From Flavobacteriales bacterium (GTDB taxonomy: Bacteria; Bacteroidota; Bacteroidia; Flavobacteriales_F; PHOS-HE28), in NCBI GenBank assembly GCA_016713865.1, contig JADJOG010000025.1, positions 1 through 64,000 on the forward strand: DNA of 64,000 nucleotides. Reading direction: 5' to 3'. The position numbers and the translations under genes are program-made. Shown here one piece after another: positions 1 to 10,627 of this stretch (the first letter of the stretch is position 1; every line of letters starts with the position of its first letter). Under the pieces are notes generated by a model. The model saw only the letters and a program-made list of their open reading frames with translations. It did no database searches and had not been told where the DNA came from.

Positions 1-2
1 TC

Positions 3-3000
3 CAGCCCGACGGCGTGGGCTGCCCGGATAGCGATGCTATGCTCTACTTGGTGGATGACGTGCGCGTGGGCATCGGTGGTGATACGCTGGTGATGCGCGG
101 CACGCGCTTCGATCCGGGCAACCACATGGCCGTGGTCGATTCCGGCACTTATGCCGCATGGGACTGCCGCGGATTCCGCGCGCTGCAGATCGATGCGCAA
201 TGGCGCTTTGATCGCGAGCACCTGAAAGAGGACAGGCCCGATGGCAGTACCGGCACCGACAAGATCATCGCCTCGTTGAAGATGCGCACCGGGCGAGGCG
301 GGCTCATGGGGCGTGTCGATTTCAACAAGCCCTTCCAGATCGACGGCGCTGAGGGCTGGGGCTTCGACGTGCAGGAAGCCTGGCTCGATATGGCCAGCTA
401 CGCGAACCCGCCAGAAATGTCCTACTCGCCCGCCGTCGCACAGCACATCGGCCTGAACGACGCAAGCGGCGCCGCGATCCCGACCTGGCGCGGATTCTAT
501 TTGAAGCGCGCGATGGTGCGATTGCCGGAGCAGGTGAAGCGATTCGGTGATACCGGACGCGTGACAGCCATGGTCGATGACCTCGCCATCACCGGATCGC
601 AGGTCACGGGCAGCATAAAGGCCGCGAACCTGATCGGCGCCAACGAAGGCGAACTCGATGGCTGGGCCTTCAGCATCGACACGCTGCAGCTCGATATCGT
701 TATGAATTCATTCCACCAAGCAGGCATGAAGGGGCGCATGCGCACGGCGGTGAGCAGCACCCTGCTCGACTATTCAGCGATGTGGCGGCAAAGCCTCGGC
801 GGAAACGACCACTTCATCGAATTCCTCGTGCAGCCGCAGGAGAACCTGAGCGTTCCCTTCCTCTTCGCCACGGTTGATCTGGAAGAGACCAGCACCGTGG
901 TGGCCGTGCTTGGCCACGACCAGCTAGGCTCCTACGCGAAAGCCACGCTGCACGGAAGCCTCTCGATCAATACGCCGGAGAACATGCCGGCCAACATCAA
1001 CTTCCGCGACATCGAATTCCAGGATCTCTGGTTCGGTACACGCAATCCCTACACCAACATCGACAGCAGCGCGGTGTTCTCCTTGGCCAGTCCGCAGAAA
1101 TGGATGGGCAGCGCGGAGGATGAGGACGCGGCCGCCAGCCCATCGAGCGGAAGCGGTGGCGGCTTCCCGATCAGCATCACGGAAGTGATTGGAGCGCGCA
1201 CCACCATCGATGGCAAACCCGCGGCTGGCGTGGAGTACAGCATCAACGTCCAGCTTGCCGGCACTAACAACATCTTCAAGGCCACCACGCGCTTGGCCAC
1301 GCTCGGTGTGCTCAATACGAGCAACATCCACGAGTGGGGCGACCACGAGATGCGCCTGGATTCCGTAGGCATCTCTGGTGGCAACGGGGCACTTGAGGTG
1401 AGCGGCGGCTTGCGCTGGTATCGCGACAGCCCTACCTACGGCAATGGCTTCCGAGGCATAGTCACCGCGGATTTCTGGAACAAGAAGATCAATGTGAGGG
1501 CGAATGCCCAATTCGGCGAGAAAGGCGGCGACCGGTACTGGTACGTGGATGCCATGCTCGCCAAACAAGGCGGTTTCAACCGGCCTTCGGCATTCACGAT
1601 CTACGGATTCGGCGGCGCGGCCTGGTACCATATGAAACTGAACAGCCCGTTGCCCTCTTCCAACTCGACGGAACAGGAACTGGAGAACGTGGGCGATTCG
1701 CTCTTCGTGCCGGGCCTCACGCTAAGCGGAATGAACTTCACGCCCGACCCTTCGATCGGCCTTGGCTTCCAAGGCTCCATCATCTTCGGCGACCCCAGCA
1801 GCGGGTATGCCTACAATGGCGACGCCACGCTCGGGGCGGAGTTCTCGAACACAGGCGATGGCATCAGTCGCATCCTGCTCACCACCAACCTGGCCATGCT
1901 GCATAAGCGCGAGGACACCGGCCACATCCCGCTCAGAGGCAATGGCGTGGTTCAGTACGACTTCGGCAACCATGTGCTCTCGGCCGATTTCAGGTGTTCG
2001 TTGATGTGAAGGCGAATGAGACCAGCGTGCTCTATGGCAATGGTCCGCAGAACCGTGCCGGGGCCATCAACCTCTTCGTGGGGCCGGATAATTGGCATTT
2101 GTACCTGGGCACCCCAAGCGAACGAGTGGGCCTTACCGCCGCCGGTTTCGTCTCGGGCGGATTCTACTTCATGGTCGGCGACGATCTCCCGGGGATTCCC
2201 GAGCCGCCAGCCGAACTGGCGCAGCACGCGCCGCCCGGCTACTTCACCGCGCGTGAAGACATCAGCGATGTATCCGGTATCGCCTTCGGCGCGCACGTGC
2301 CGTTCTCGAAGCGCGATACCATCTTCGTTTTCAGGTACCACCTCAGCGGCAGCGCGGGCTTCGACATCCTGCTCCGTTTGAGCGAAGGCATGGACTGCGT
2401 GGGCATTCCTGATCCCGGCATCGGGCCGTTCTATGCGCAGGGCCAGGCCTACGCGCACATCAGCGCAGGGGTCAGCATCTATGTGGACATCTGGGTCGCC
2501 GAGGGCGAATACCACCTGTTCGATGTGTCGGCAGGCGGGCTCTTCCAATGCGGCTTCGCCAATCCTTCGTGGATCAGGGGCACCCTCTTCGGCACGTACG
2601 ACATACTCCATGGCGCGATCTCCGGATCAGTGTCCTTGCCATTCAGCGCAGGCTCTCGCTGCCAATCGCCGAACAACGGATTGCTCGCGGACCTCAACCC
2701 CATTGGCGATATGTCTCCGATGGACAGAGATGGCCTGACGCCCGGTTGTTCCGATGCAAAGCTCTGCGGCGTCGATTGCGGCATCGAGCCGGAAGTGATC
2801 TTCAATACGAAGATCGACCAGCCCTTCGTCATGCACCAGATGAACTCCGATGGCTCGCGGCGCGCACGCACATTCCGCATCCTGAAAGAAGCCTTCACGC
2901 TGAAACGCAATGGCATCACAGTGAGCGATGAGCAATCATTCAACGCGGTGGGCAATCGCTTGACCATGCGGCCCGCGCAATACCTGGAGCCCCTCACCCA

Positions 3001-4215
3001 GCATACGATCACGATCAAGCTGCGCGGTGAAGAGCAACTCGCCAATGGACAATGGGTGCCGGTGATGAAGGACGGGCAGCAGGTGCGCTGGGAACGCACG
3101 CACACCTTCAAGACCAACGAGGGCATTAAGGAGCTCTCGGCGGGCGATGTCGATGTGAGCTATCCCTTCCTCGGGCAGCGTTACTTCCTGCAGGAGGAGT
3201 GCCGTTTCGGCAAGGCGATCTGCAAGGCCGATCTCAGCAACCAGCCCGTGTTCAAGACGCGCCCCGGTCGCAAGCGCGTATTCAAGGCAGTGTTCGTCCC
3301 AATCAACGGAGGCGCCCCCGTCGAACGACCGGCTACGGCCATTCACGATGGTCCTTCCACCATCTCGTACGATATCCCGCCGATCGACAACAGCCGCACC
3401 TATGCCTTGCGGATCGTGGCACGCGACGAGATCGACTTCAGCACCATGGAGATCAGTGGCGATGGATTGGCCGCAGGTGGCGGTACGCCTCAGATGCCAA
3501 ACATTCCAAGCGCGGGTGCTTCATCACTCCCGGTGGCCACTGCCGCAGCAAGCACCACCAGTCAATTCAATGGCATGGTGCAGTTCCGTCGCATGAGCCT
3601 GCAAGGCTTCACGCTGAGGCCCGACGAGAAACTGACCTTCCAATACCACTTCCGCACCTCGCAGTACAACACGCTCGCCGCGAAAGCCGCTGGTATCGCG
3701 CACAGCACCACAAGCGCCACTGCCTTAGCGACCATTCCTCCGCGCGAAGTCCTCGACATTACCTTCGGGGGGGAGCTCTTCGATGTGTACGACGTGCGAG
3801 GGAAGCGCTATGGGCTAAATAGCGCATCCCGCGCCGGACCGTTGGTGCGCATGGTTGATCCGCATACCGACAACTGGTTCAAGGATTGGGCGAAGCCCAA
3901 GCTCTACGACTACTACGACGTGCTGCGCAACTCCGGCTGCACCTCACAGCGCCTGATCCGTGCGAATCCCGATACGCTGGGCATACCGCCGAAGTACACG
4001 ATCCGCTTCATCGCATGTACCGAGGCAATTACGGCGTGGGGCTGCGTTACGGCGTGCCGCTGAACTTATGCGCGCAGATCGAAAGCGCGCCGATAGGCGG
4101 CCAAGCACCAGTGGTCGATGGCGTGGCGACCTACAACTACCCGACCGGCCCGGAAGCACCGCGCCCATACGTGCCACCCACCTCGCCCGCAGGCGGAACC
4201 GTGATCAAGAAATGA
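3..4215 (+). CDS. Large uncharacterised surface/structural protein (5' truncated, two frameshifts)
   Basis: The reading frame is already open at base 3 and no start is visible, so the 5' end lies outside the window. The product is about 1,400 residues once two apparent one-base deletions are repaired. The first is near 1990, where gcc-gat-ttc must become ADFQVFVDVKA instead of reaching the stop at 2009. The second is near 4011, where RFI continues as RMYRGNYGVGLRYG instead of stopping at 4063. The sequence is rich in Gly, Asn, Ser and aromatic residues with beta-strand-like alternation. I recognise no domain family and no T9SS sorting signal; it ends PTSPAGGTVIKK. Its stop overlaps the start of the FN3 gene (ATGA), so the two are probably translationally coupled and may form one surface assembly. 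The function is unknown. Confidence 0.7.
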
Positions 4216-6263
4216 CCATGCGCTGCACCATCGCCCTCCTCCTCACGCTCTTATCCACGGGTGCACAAGCGCAAGCGCTCGGCTTGATCGCGCGCAACAC
4301 CTCGGATTCGATCGTGCTGCGCTGGGCACCTGCCGACCATGTGGCGTGGCGAGCGAACAACGTGACAGGTTATCGCGTGGAGCGACTGCTCATCGACGAG
4401 AACACCACGCGCAGAACAAAGTGGACGCCGATCGGCGCCGACAGGTTCGTGCCACTGACACTGGAGCAGATGAAATCGCGCTTCGCGGTGGACCATCCAT
4501 GGGCGGGGGCCGTGGCGCAGCTTCTCCATGGCGCGAAAGGCGAATCGGTCCCCAGCGATCTCGTGGCGGCATCGCAAGTGGCCGATGCCCAGCGCATGGA
4601 ATGGTCGATGTGCATGCTCATGGCCGATATGGACGCAGGTATGGCGGATGCGCTGGGCCTTCGTTGCGTGGACCGCAGCATCGCCAAGGATGCCAACTAC
4701 CTCTATCGCGTGATCGCCATGGACCCCACCCGCCCGGATACAGCCGTGGTGGCCGTGAACCGTGCATGGGGCGCTGAGCCGATCCCGCATGGACCGCTCA
4801 TCGCATCCGATGAGCGCGAGCAAGAGGTGCAGCTGCGATGGGAAGCGCCAATAGCCGGAGCATTCAGCGGTTATTGGGTGGAGCGCTCGACCGATGGCAA
4901 TCGCTGGCAACGCATGCACCAGAGGCCCTTCATTCCCACGAGCAGCACTGGCGAGCTAGCAGGTATTATCTATTGGAGCGACACGACAATCGTCGCCAAC
5001 TACAGGCCCATGAAGTACCGCGTGCTCGGCATCACCCCGTTCGGCGAGGTGAGCAATGAAGCGCCCGTCATCATCGCCATGGGTCGCGACCGCACGCCGC
5101 CAACGGCGGCAGCGATCACAGAGGTGAAGGATGAGCGCGGGAAGCTCGTGGTGCATTGGGAGCATCGCGATCCCTCACTTGATCTGAAAGGCTATCTGGT
5201 TGAGAAGTCGCACGCGAGCAATGGTGCCTACTACCCGTTGCATCGGGACTTGCTTGCCCCGGGCACCAAGCGATTCGCTGACACATCATCTTTCCTCCTC
5301 GGCGAGAACCACTATCGCATCGCGGCCTTCGACACGTCGGGCAACCGGATGAACTCCAATCCGGGCTACGGCTTCCTCATCGACAGCATCGCACCTGCAC
5401 CGCCATTCGGCCTAACGGGGCGCATCGACAGCAGCGGCGCGGTCACCGTGAAGTGGAGACTGGGGAAAGAGCCTGACATCATGGGCTATCGGGTCTTCTT
5501 CGCCAATGCTGCCGATCACGAGTTCAACAACCTGACCCCGCTGCCGATCCAAGACACGGTATTCACCGATACGCTTCAAGTGCGCACGCTTACCAAGCGG
5601 ATCCACTACAAGGTCGTCGCGGTGGATCGCAACTACAACCATAGCGCGTTCAGCGGCATGCTCACACTGGAGCGCCCCGATCTGGTTGCGCCCGTCGCAC
5701 CGGTCTTCAAGCACTATAGCGTTAGCGATACAGCCGTGACCATCGATTTCATCGGCAGCACAAGTGCAGACCTCAAGCTGCATCGGCTGCTACGCAAGGC
5801 ACCGGGCGAAGAAACCTGGAAAGAGGTACTCGTGCTTCCGGCCTCTGACAAGCGCCGTAGCTGGACCGACCGCACGGTGAGCGGGCCGGCCTACTACAGC
5901 TACACCATGGTCGCGATCGACAGTGCCGGGAACTCCTCGGCGCGAGCCGTGCCACTGAATGTGCGCGTGCATCAGAAATCGAAGCACGCCGCAGCCGTTC
6001 AAGTCAAGGCCACCCGAGTGGATGAGCGCACCGTGCAAGTGAGCTGGCAAAAAGCCCCAGGCGCGGTGCATCACTACGTGGTCTATCGCGCCTTGAATGA
6101 TGGCGCCATGGTGGTCATGGGCCATGTCAGCGGATCAGCATCCACGTACAGTGATATCCGGTTGGCCGGGAAAGGATCCTACACCTATCACGTTCAGGCC
6201 GTGTTCGATGATGGCCTCTCTTCAGCTGTGGTGCAAGCCGCATCGCCAGTGGTGGTTCCGTGA
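4212..6263 (+). CDS. Secreted multi-domain fibronectin type III protein
   Basis: This 683-residue protein begins MTMRCTIALLLTLLSTGAQAQ, a clear Sec signal peptide, which fixes the start at the ATGA overlap with the upstream gene. About five or six fibronectin type III-like units follow. They are recognisable by the repeated pattern VxLRW...GYxVERS...YRVxAxD and linkers such as TPPTAAAI and APAPPFGLTG (for example near residues 190-290, 295-385, 390-490 and 595-680). FN3 modules in extracellular bacterial proteins usually mediate protein or glycan contacts or act as spacers. No sorting domain is visible at the C-terminus, unlike most neighbours, so it may be periplasmic or attached to the upstream protein. 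The frame is intact. Confidence 0.8.
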   Translation: MTMRCTIALLLTLLSTGAQAQALGLIARNTSDSIVLRWAPADHVAWRANNVTGYRVERLLIDENTTRRTKWTPIGADRFVPLTLEQMKSRFAVDHPWAGAVAQLLHGAKGESVPSDLVAASQVADAQRMEWSMCMLMADMDAGMADALGLRCVDRSIAKDANYLYRVIAMDPTRPDTAVVAVNRAWGAEPIPHGPLIASDEREQEVQLRWEAPIAGAFSGYWVERSTDGNRWQRMHQRPFIPTSSTGELAGIIYWSDTTIVANYRPMKYRVLGITPFGEVSNEAPVIIAMGRDRTPPTAAAITEVKDERGKLVVHWEHRDPSLDLKGYLVEKSHASNGAYYPLHRDLLAPGTKRFADTSSFLLGENHYRIAAFDTSGNRMNSNPGYGFLIDSIAPAPPFGLTGRIDSSGAVTVKWRLGKEPDIMGYRVFFANAADHEFNNLTPLPIQDTVFTDTLQVRTLTKRIHYKVVAVDRNYNHSAFSGMLTLERPDLVAPVAPVFKHYSVSDTAVTIDFIGSTSADLKLHRLLRKAPGEETWKEVLVLPASDKRRSWTDRTVSGPAYYSYTMVAIDSAGNSSARAVPLNVRVHQKSKHAAAVQVKATRVDERTVQVSWQKAPGAVHHYVVYRALNDGAMVVMGHVSGSASTYSDIRLAGKGSYTYHVQAVFDDGLSSAVVQAASPVVVP

Positions 6264-6332
6264 GGCTACTACTCAAGTGGTATTGCTGAGGATGCCGCGC
6301 TCCGGGTTCTTCGTGGCATCAAACACGGACCC

Positions 6333-6803
6333 ATGCGCACAGCGATCATCTGCCTGCTCTCCTTGGCTCCTGCCGCTGCTGCTGCGCAGAGCGTCATAGC
6401 ATCCGGCGGAGACTTCCAAAGCAATTCGGAAGCTGCTGTCAGCTACACCATTGGAGAACCGGTAATCGCTACGGCAAGCGGCAGCCCGGGAATACTCACG
6501 CAGGGCTTTCAGCAGCCTTGGGTGGACATCAATACGGTGCTGGATGAGCCAAGCGCAGGTCCGGAGATGAGCGTGTACCCGAATCCGGTGCGCCATACCC
6601 TTCACCTCGCCATAGGCCAGGACCCAAGCGGCGAGCGCTATGCGCTCTACGATGCTGCCGGGAAGCTGATCACCGATGCGCGCATCGGCAGCAGCATCAC
6701 CGACATCGACATGGAATCCTACGCCAGCGGCAGCTACCACTTGCGCGTGCTGAGCAACGACGGAAGCCCCCTTCGAACCTTCAAGATCTCCCTTACCCGC
6801 TAA
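6333..6803 (+). CDS. Small T9SS type-A sorting domain protein
   Basis: The 156-residue protein has an N-terminal signal peptide (MRTAIICLLSLAPAAAAAQ). A short beta-rich domain containing ASGGDF...SYTIGEP...LTQGFQQP follows, an arrangement common in small Bacteroidota secreted proteins. The last ~75 residues form a type IX sorting domain (VYPNPVRHTLHLAIG, then YASGSYHLRVLSNDG, ending FKISLTR). It should cross the inner membrane by Sec and the outer membrane by T9SS. It sits 3 nt upstream of the collagen-like fibre gene, which implies an operon and perhaps a role in anchoring or assembling that fibre (inference). The function of the N-terminal domain is unknown. Confidence 0.85.
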   Translation: MRTAIICLLSLAPAAAAAQSVIASGGDFQSNSEAAVSYTIGEPVIATASGSPGILTQGFQQPWVDINTVLDEPSAGPEMSVYPNPVRHTLHLAIGQDPSGERYALYDAAGKLITDARIGSSITDIDMESYASGSYHLRVLSNDGSPLRTFKISLTR

Positions 6804-6806
6804 GCC

Positions 6807-9800
6807 ATGAAAAAGCTCCTCCTTCTCCTCGCAACGGCTGCCTCACTCAGCGCTGCAGCGCAGGTGCCGCAACGCATAAGCTATCAGGCCATCCTGCGCG
6901 ATGCAGGAGGCACCATTCAGCCGAACACGAACGCGACGCTTGGTCTTGCGATACTTCAAGGCAGCGCAGGCGGACCAGTGGTGTACAACGAGAACCATGC
7001 TGTTACCACCAACGGCTTCGGTTTGGCGAACGTGGCCATCGGCGGCGGCACCGCGGTGAGCGGCAGCTTCGCAGCGATCGACTGGAGCGCGGGACCGTAT
7101 TTCGTGCGAACCAGCGTGAACGGCACGCCGATCGGCACTTCGCAATTGCTGAGCGTACCGTATGCGCTCTTCGCGGAGCAGAGCAACACGCCGGGACCAC
7201 AAGGCCCTGCTGGGCCCGCTGGGCCGCAAGGTCCGGCAGGTGCCGATGGGACAGGAGTTACCATCCTGGGCTCACTCACCAACATCAATCAACTGCCGGG
7301 TACCGGTGAACCGGGCGATGCGTACCTGGTGAATGGCAGCTTGTATGTGTGGAGCGACAACACGAATTCCTGGGAGAATGTCGGCTCCATTCAAGGACCT
7401 GCCGGACCACAAGGCGTGGCTGGTGCTGATGGGCGCACCATACTCAGCGGCGCAAGCAACCCAACCGCAGGCACTGGCTCCAACGGCGACTTCTACATCA
7501 ACACCAGCACGAACACGCTTTTCGGACCGAAGACCGCTGGCGCCTGGGGCAGCGGCACTTCGTTGATCGGGCCTCAGGGACCTCAGGGTACTGCCGGTCC
7601 GCAAGGTGCAACAGGAGCAACGGGAGCAACAGGTGCTGTTGGACCGCAAGGAGCGCAAGGACCACAAGGGCCGGCCGGCACAACAGGTCCGCAGGGGCCA
7701 GCTGGTGCTGATGGTACCGGCGTGACAATCCTTGGCACCTTGAACAATGTGGGCCAGTTGCCCGCTAATGGTGATCCCGGCGATGCCTACTTGATTGGAG
7801 GAAGCCTGTACGTCTGGAGCGAGAGCACCAACAACTGGCAGAACGTCGGGACCATTCAAGGGCCCGCAGGGCCGCAAGGCCCACAGGGCGCTACCGGGCC
7901 TACCGGCGCAACAGGACCGCAGGGAGCAACCGGGCCACAAGGCGCAACGGGAGCCACTGGTCCGCAAGGCCCAGCCGGTACAGATGGCCGAACGGTGCTC
8001 AACGGTACGAGCAATCCAACGGGAGGCCTTGGCACCAATGGCGATTTCTACATCAACACCACGACAAGCACGCTCTTCGGGCCGAAGACCGGAGGCGCAT
8101 GGGGCAGCGGTGTTTCTCTGATCGGACCTGCCGGGCCGCAGGGTGCAACTGGCGCAACGGGGCAGCAAGGGCCACAAGGCGCAACAGGTGCCACTGGCGC
8201 AACAGGGCCGCAGGGGGCAACGGGACCACAAGGCGCTACAGGCGCGCAAGGTGCCACTGGACCGCAGGGCTCCACCGGACCGCAAGGCCCCGCTGGGACC
8301 GATGGCCGCACGGTGCTCAATGGTGCGGGCAATCCTGTGGCTGGCCTTGGCAGCAACGGCGACTTCTACATCAACACAGCGGCCAGCACGCTCTTCGGGC
8401 CGAAGACAGCTGGCGCTTGGGGCAGCGGCATTTCTCTAATCGGCCCTATCGGGCCGCAGGGGTGCCACAGGAGCAACGGGGGCACAAGGACCGCAAGGCT
8501 TGCCAGGAACGAACGGAACCAACGGTACGAATGGCGCTGATGGAAGAACGGTGCTCAATGGCTCCGGGAATCCAACGGCCGGTGTTGGAGCCAACGGTGA
8601 CTTCTACATCAACACAACTGCGAATACCCTCTTCGGGCCGAAAACTGCTGGTGCTTGGGGTGCTGGTGTTTCCTTGATCGGACCGCAAGGCCTTCAAGGT
8701 GCAACCGGAGCAACGGGGCCACAAGGCGCTACCGGTCCGCAAGGAGCCACAGGAGCAACGGGGGCACAAGGACCGCAAGGCTTGCCAGGAACGAATGGAA
8801 CCAACGGTACGAATGGCGCTGATGGAAGAACGGTGCTCAATGGCTCCGGGAATCCAACGGCCGGTGTTGGAGCCAACGGCGACTTCTACATCAACACAAC
8901 TGCGAATTCCCTCTTCGGGCCGAAAACCGCTGGTGCTTGGGGTGCTGGCGTTTCCTTGATCGGACCACAAGGCCTTCAAGGTGCAACCGGAGCAACGGGG
9001 CCACAAGGCGCTACCGGTCCGCAAGGAGCAACGGGGGCGGCCGGCGCAACGGGAGCGGCAGGTCCACAAGGTGTGGCGGGCACCAATGGCAAGACCGTGC
9101 TCAACGGAACGGTTGATCCCACCGGAGGCGTTGGCACCGATGGCGACTTCTACATCAACACCACATCCGATTTCATCTTCGGGCCGAAGGCCGCTGGGGC
9201 ATGGGGAACGGGCACCTCGCTGGTCGGGCCTCAAGGGCCTGCTGGTGGCGGCGGATGGTCGCTTACCGGCAATGCGGGCACAGTGGCAGGCACTAATTTC
9301 ATTGGAACTACAGACGGACAACCGCTTCACTTCCGCGTTCTGAACATTCCATCTGGAAAAATCGAAATCAACTCAACTGCAAGCACCGGATTCGGCTACA
9401 ACACATTGACCAACGCATCCAACCAATACAGCGCGGCATTCGGATACCAAGTGCTGGCCAGTGCTGCAGGTTCCAACAATACAGCCATGGGCTATTGGAA
9501 TCTGGCCAATGCATCTGGCACCTTTAACACTGCAATTGGCTACGAAGCACAGCGAGGAACCACCACTGGCTCGAACAATGTAGCTATCGGAGCCGGATCA
9601 CTCAGGTTCAATACGACCGGTCGATCAAACGTGGCTGTAGGGCGAATGGCGCTCAGGAACAATGCAGACAGGCATAACATCGTAGCAATTGGCGACAGCG
9701 CGCTATTCAACAACAGCGTTGGAGCAGGCCCCATTAACGATATAGATGCGCCCAATCAAGCGATGTTCCAGACCGCTGTGGGCTGCAAGGCGCTGTTCGA

Positions 9801-10564
9801 GTTCTACCAGCGGCGCGGCAAACACCGCGGTAGGTTACCGGGTGCTCTACAGCAACACGATTGGCGATAGCAATACAGCCATCGGAGAAGGGGCGCTCAG
9901 TTCATCCATTTCTGGAGACCGCAGCACGGCCGTAGGAGCTGGAGCGCTCATCAACACCACGGCCTCTTTTAATACTGCTCTGGGCTATGGCACCGGCCCC
10001 GCATCAAACTCTTCCAGCAACACCACCTCGCTCGGCTACCAAGCCACCTGCACCGGCGGTAACATGGTGCGCCTGGGCAACAGCGCCGTAACCAGCATCG
10101 GTGGCTATGCGGGCTGGACGAACATCAGCGATGCGCGTGTGAAGGATGATGTGCGCACCGATGTGCCCGGCCTAGCCTTCATCAATCAATTGCGCCCGGT
10201 GACCTACCACCTCAACGTGGATCGCATCGCCGCGCATCTGAACGAGGACACGCATACCGACCGGAATGGCAACCGCGTGCCGCGCATCAAATCGCCTGAA
10301 GAGCTTCAAGCCAGGGCCGAGAAGAGCGACGTGCGCTACACTGGCTTCATCGCGCAGGAAGTTGATGCGGCGGCCAAAGCCACGGGCTTCGATTTCAGCG
10401 GCATCGACAGGGCCGGCGGCGGCGATGATCTCATCGGCCTCCGCTACGCCGAATTCGTGGTGCCCTTGGTGAAGGCCGTGCAGGAGCAGCAGACGCAGCT
10501 CGATGAGCTGCGCAAGGAGATCGAGGCCTTGCGCGCGCTGGTAAAGGACCTGATGGAGCGCTAG
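6807..10564 (+). CDS. Collagen-like fibre with YadA-type head repeats and C-terminal S74 intramolecular chaperone (two frameshifts)
   Basis: About 1,250 residues once repaired. In order: signal peptide MKKLLLLLATAASLSAAAQ; a ~105-residue N-terminal domain (PQRISYQAILRD... to SVPYALFAEQ); many Gly-X-Y blocks (GPQGPAG, GATGATG) alternating with two GDAYLVNGSLYVWS modules and six NGDFYINT...LFGPK modules; YadA/Hep-Hag-like head repeats (NTAMGYWNLANASGTFNTAIG, NTAIGEGAL); and a Peptidase_S74 domain (SDARVKDDV... to the coiled-coil end EIEALRALVKDLMER). In endosialidases, S74 chaperones trimerise a fibre and then cut themselves off with a Ser-Lys dyad spaced S-x4-K; SDARVK has that spacing. Frameshifts: an extra G in the G-run at 8459-8462, and an extra base near 9799. 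A 282-bp unit is tandemly duplicated at 8483-8764 and 8765-9046. It is probably a trimeric surface fibre. Confidence 0.85.
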
Positions 10565-10579
10565 AGGCTGTTTGATCCG

Positions 10580-10616
10580 GGCGGGCATCCATCCGATCGC
10601 TTCGAGGATGCCCGCC
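10580..10616 (+). terminator. Hairpin terminator after the collagen fibre gene
   Basis: Perfect 11-bp inverted repeat: GGCGGGCATCC at 10580-10590 and GGATGCCCGCC at 10606-10616, around a 15-nt loop. It lies 16 bp after the fibre stop and 12 bp before the cyclase start. There is no strong U-tract, so it could also be a protein-binding or RNA-processing site. Confidence 0.5.
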
Positions 10617-10627
10617 TAATCATTGTC

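Noticed and set aside
7272..8285. Long minus-strand frames opposite the collagen gene (up to ~337 codons, rich in Cys, Ser and Pro)
   Set aside because: They are mirror images of the repetitive GC-rich Gly-X-Y codons. The plus strand carries the signal peptide, collagen repeats and S74 domain.
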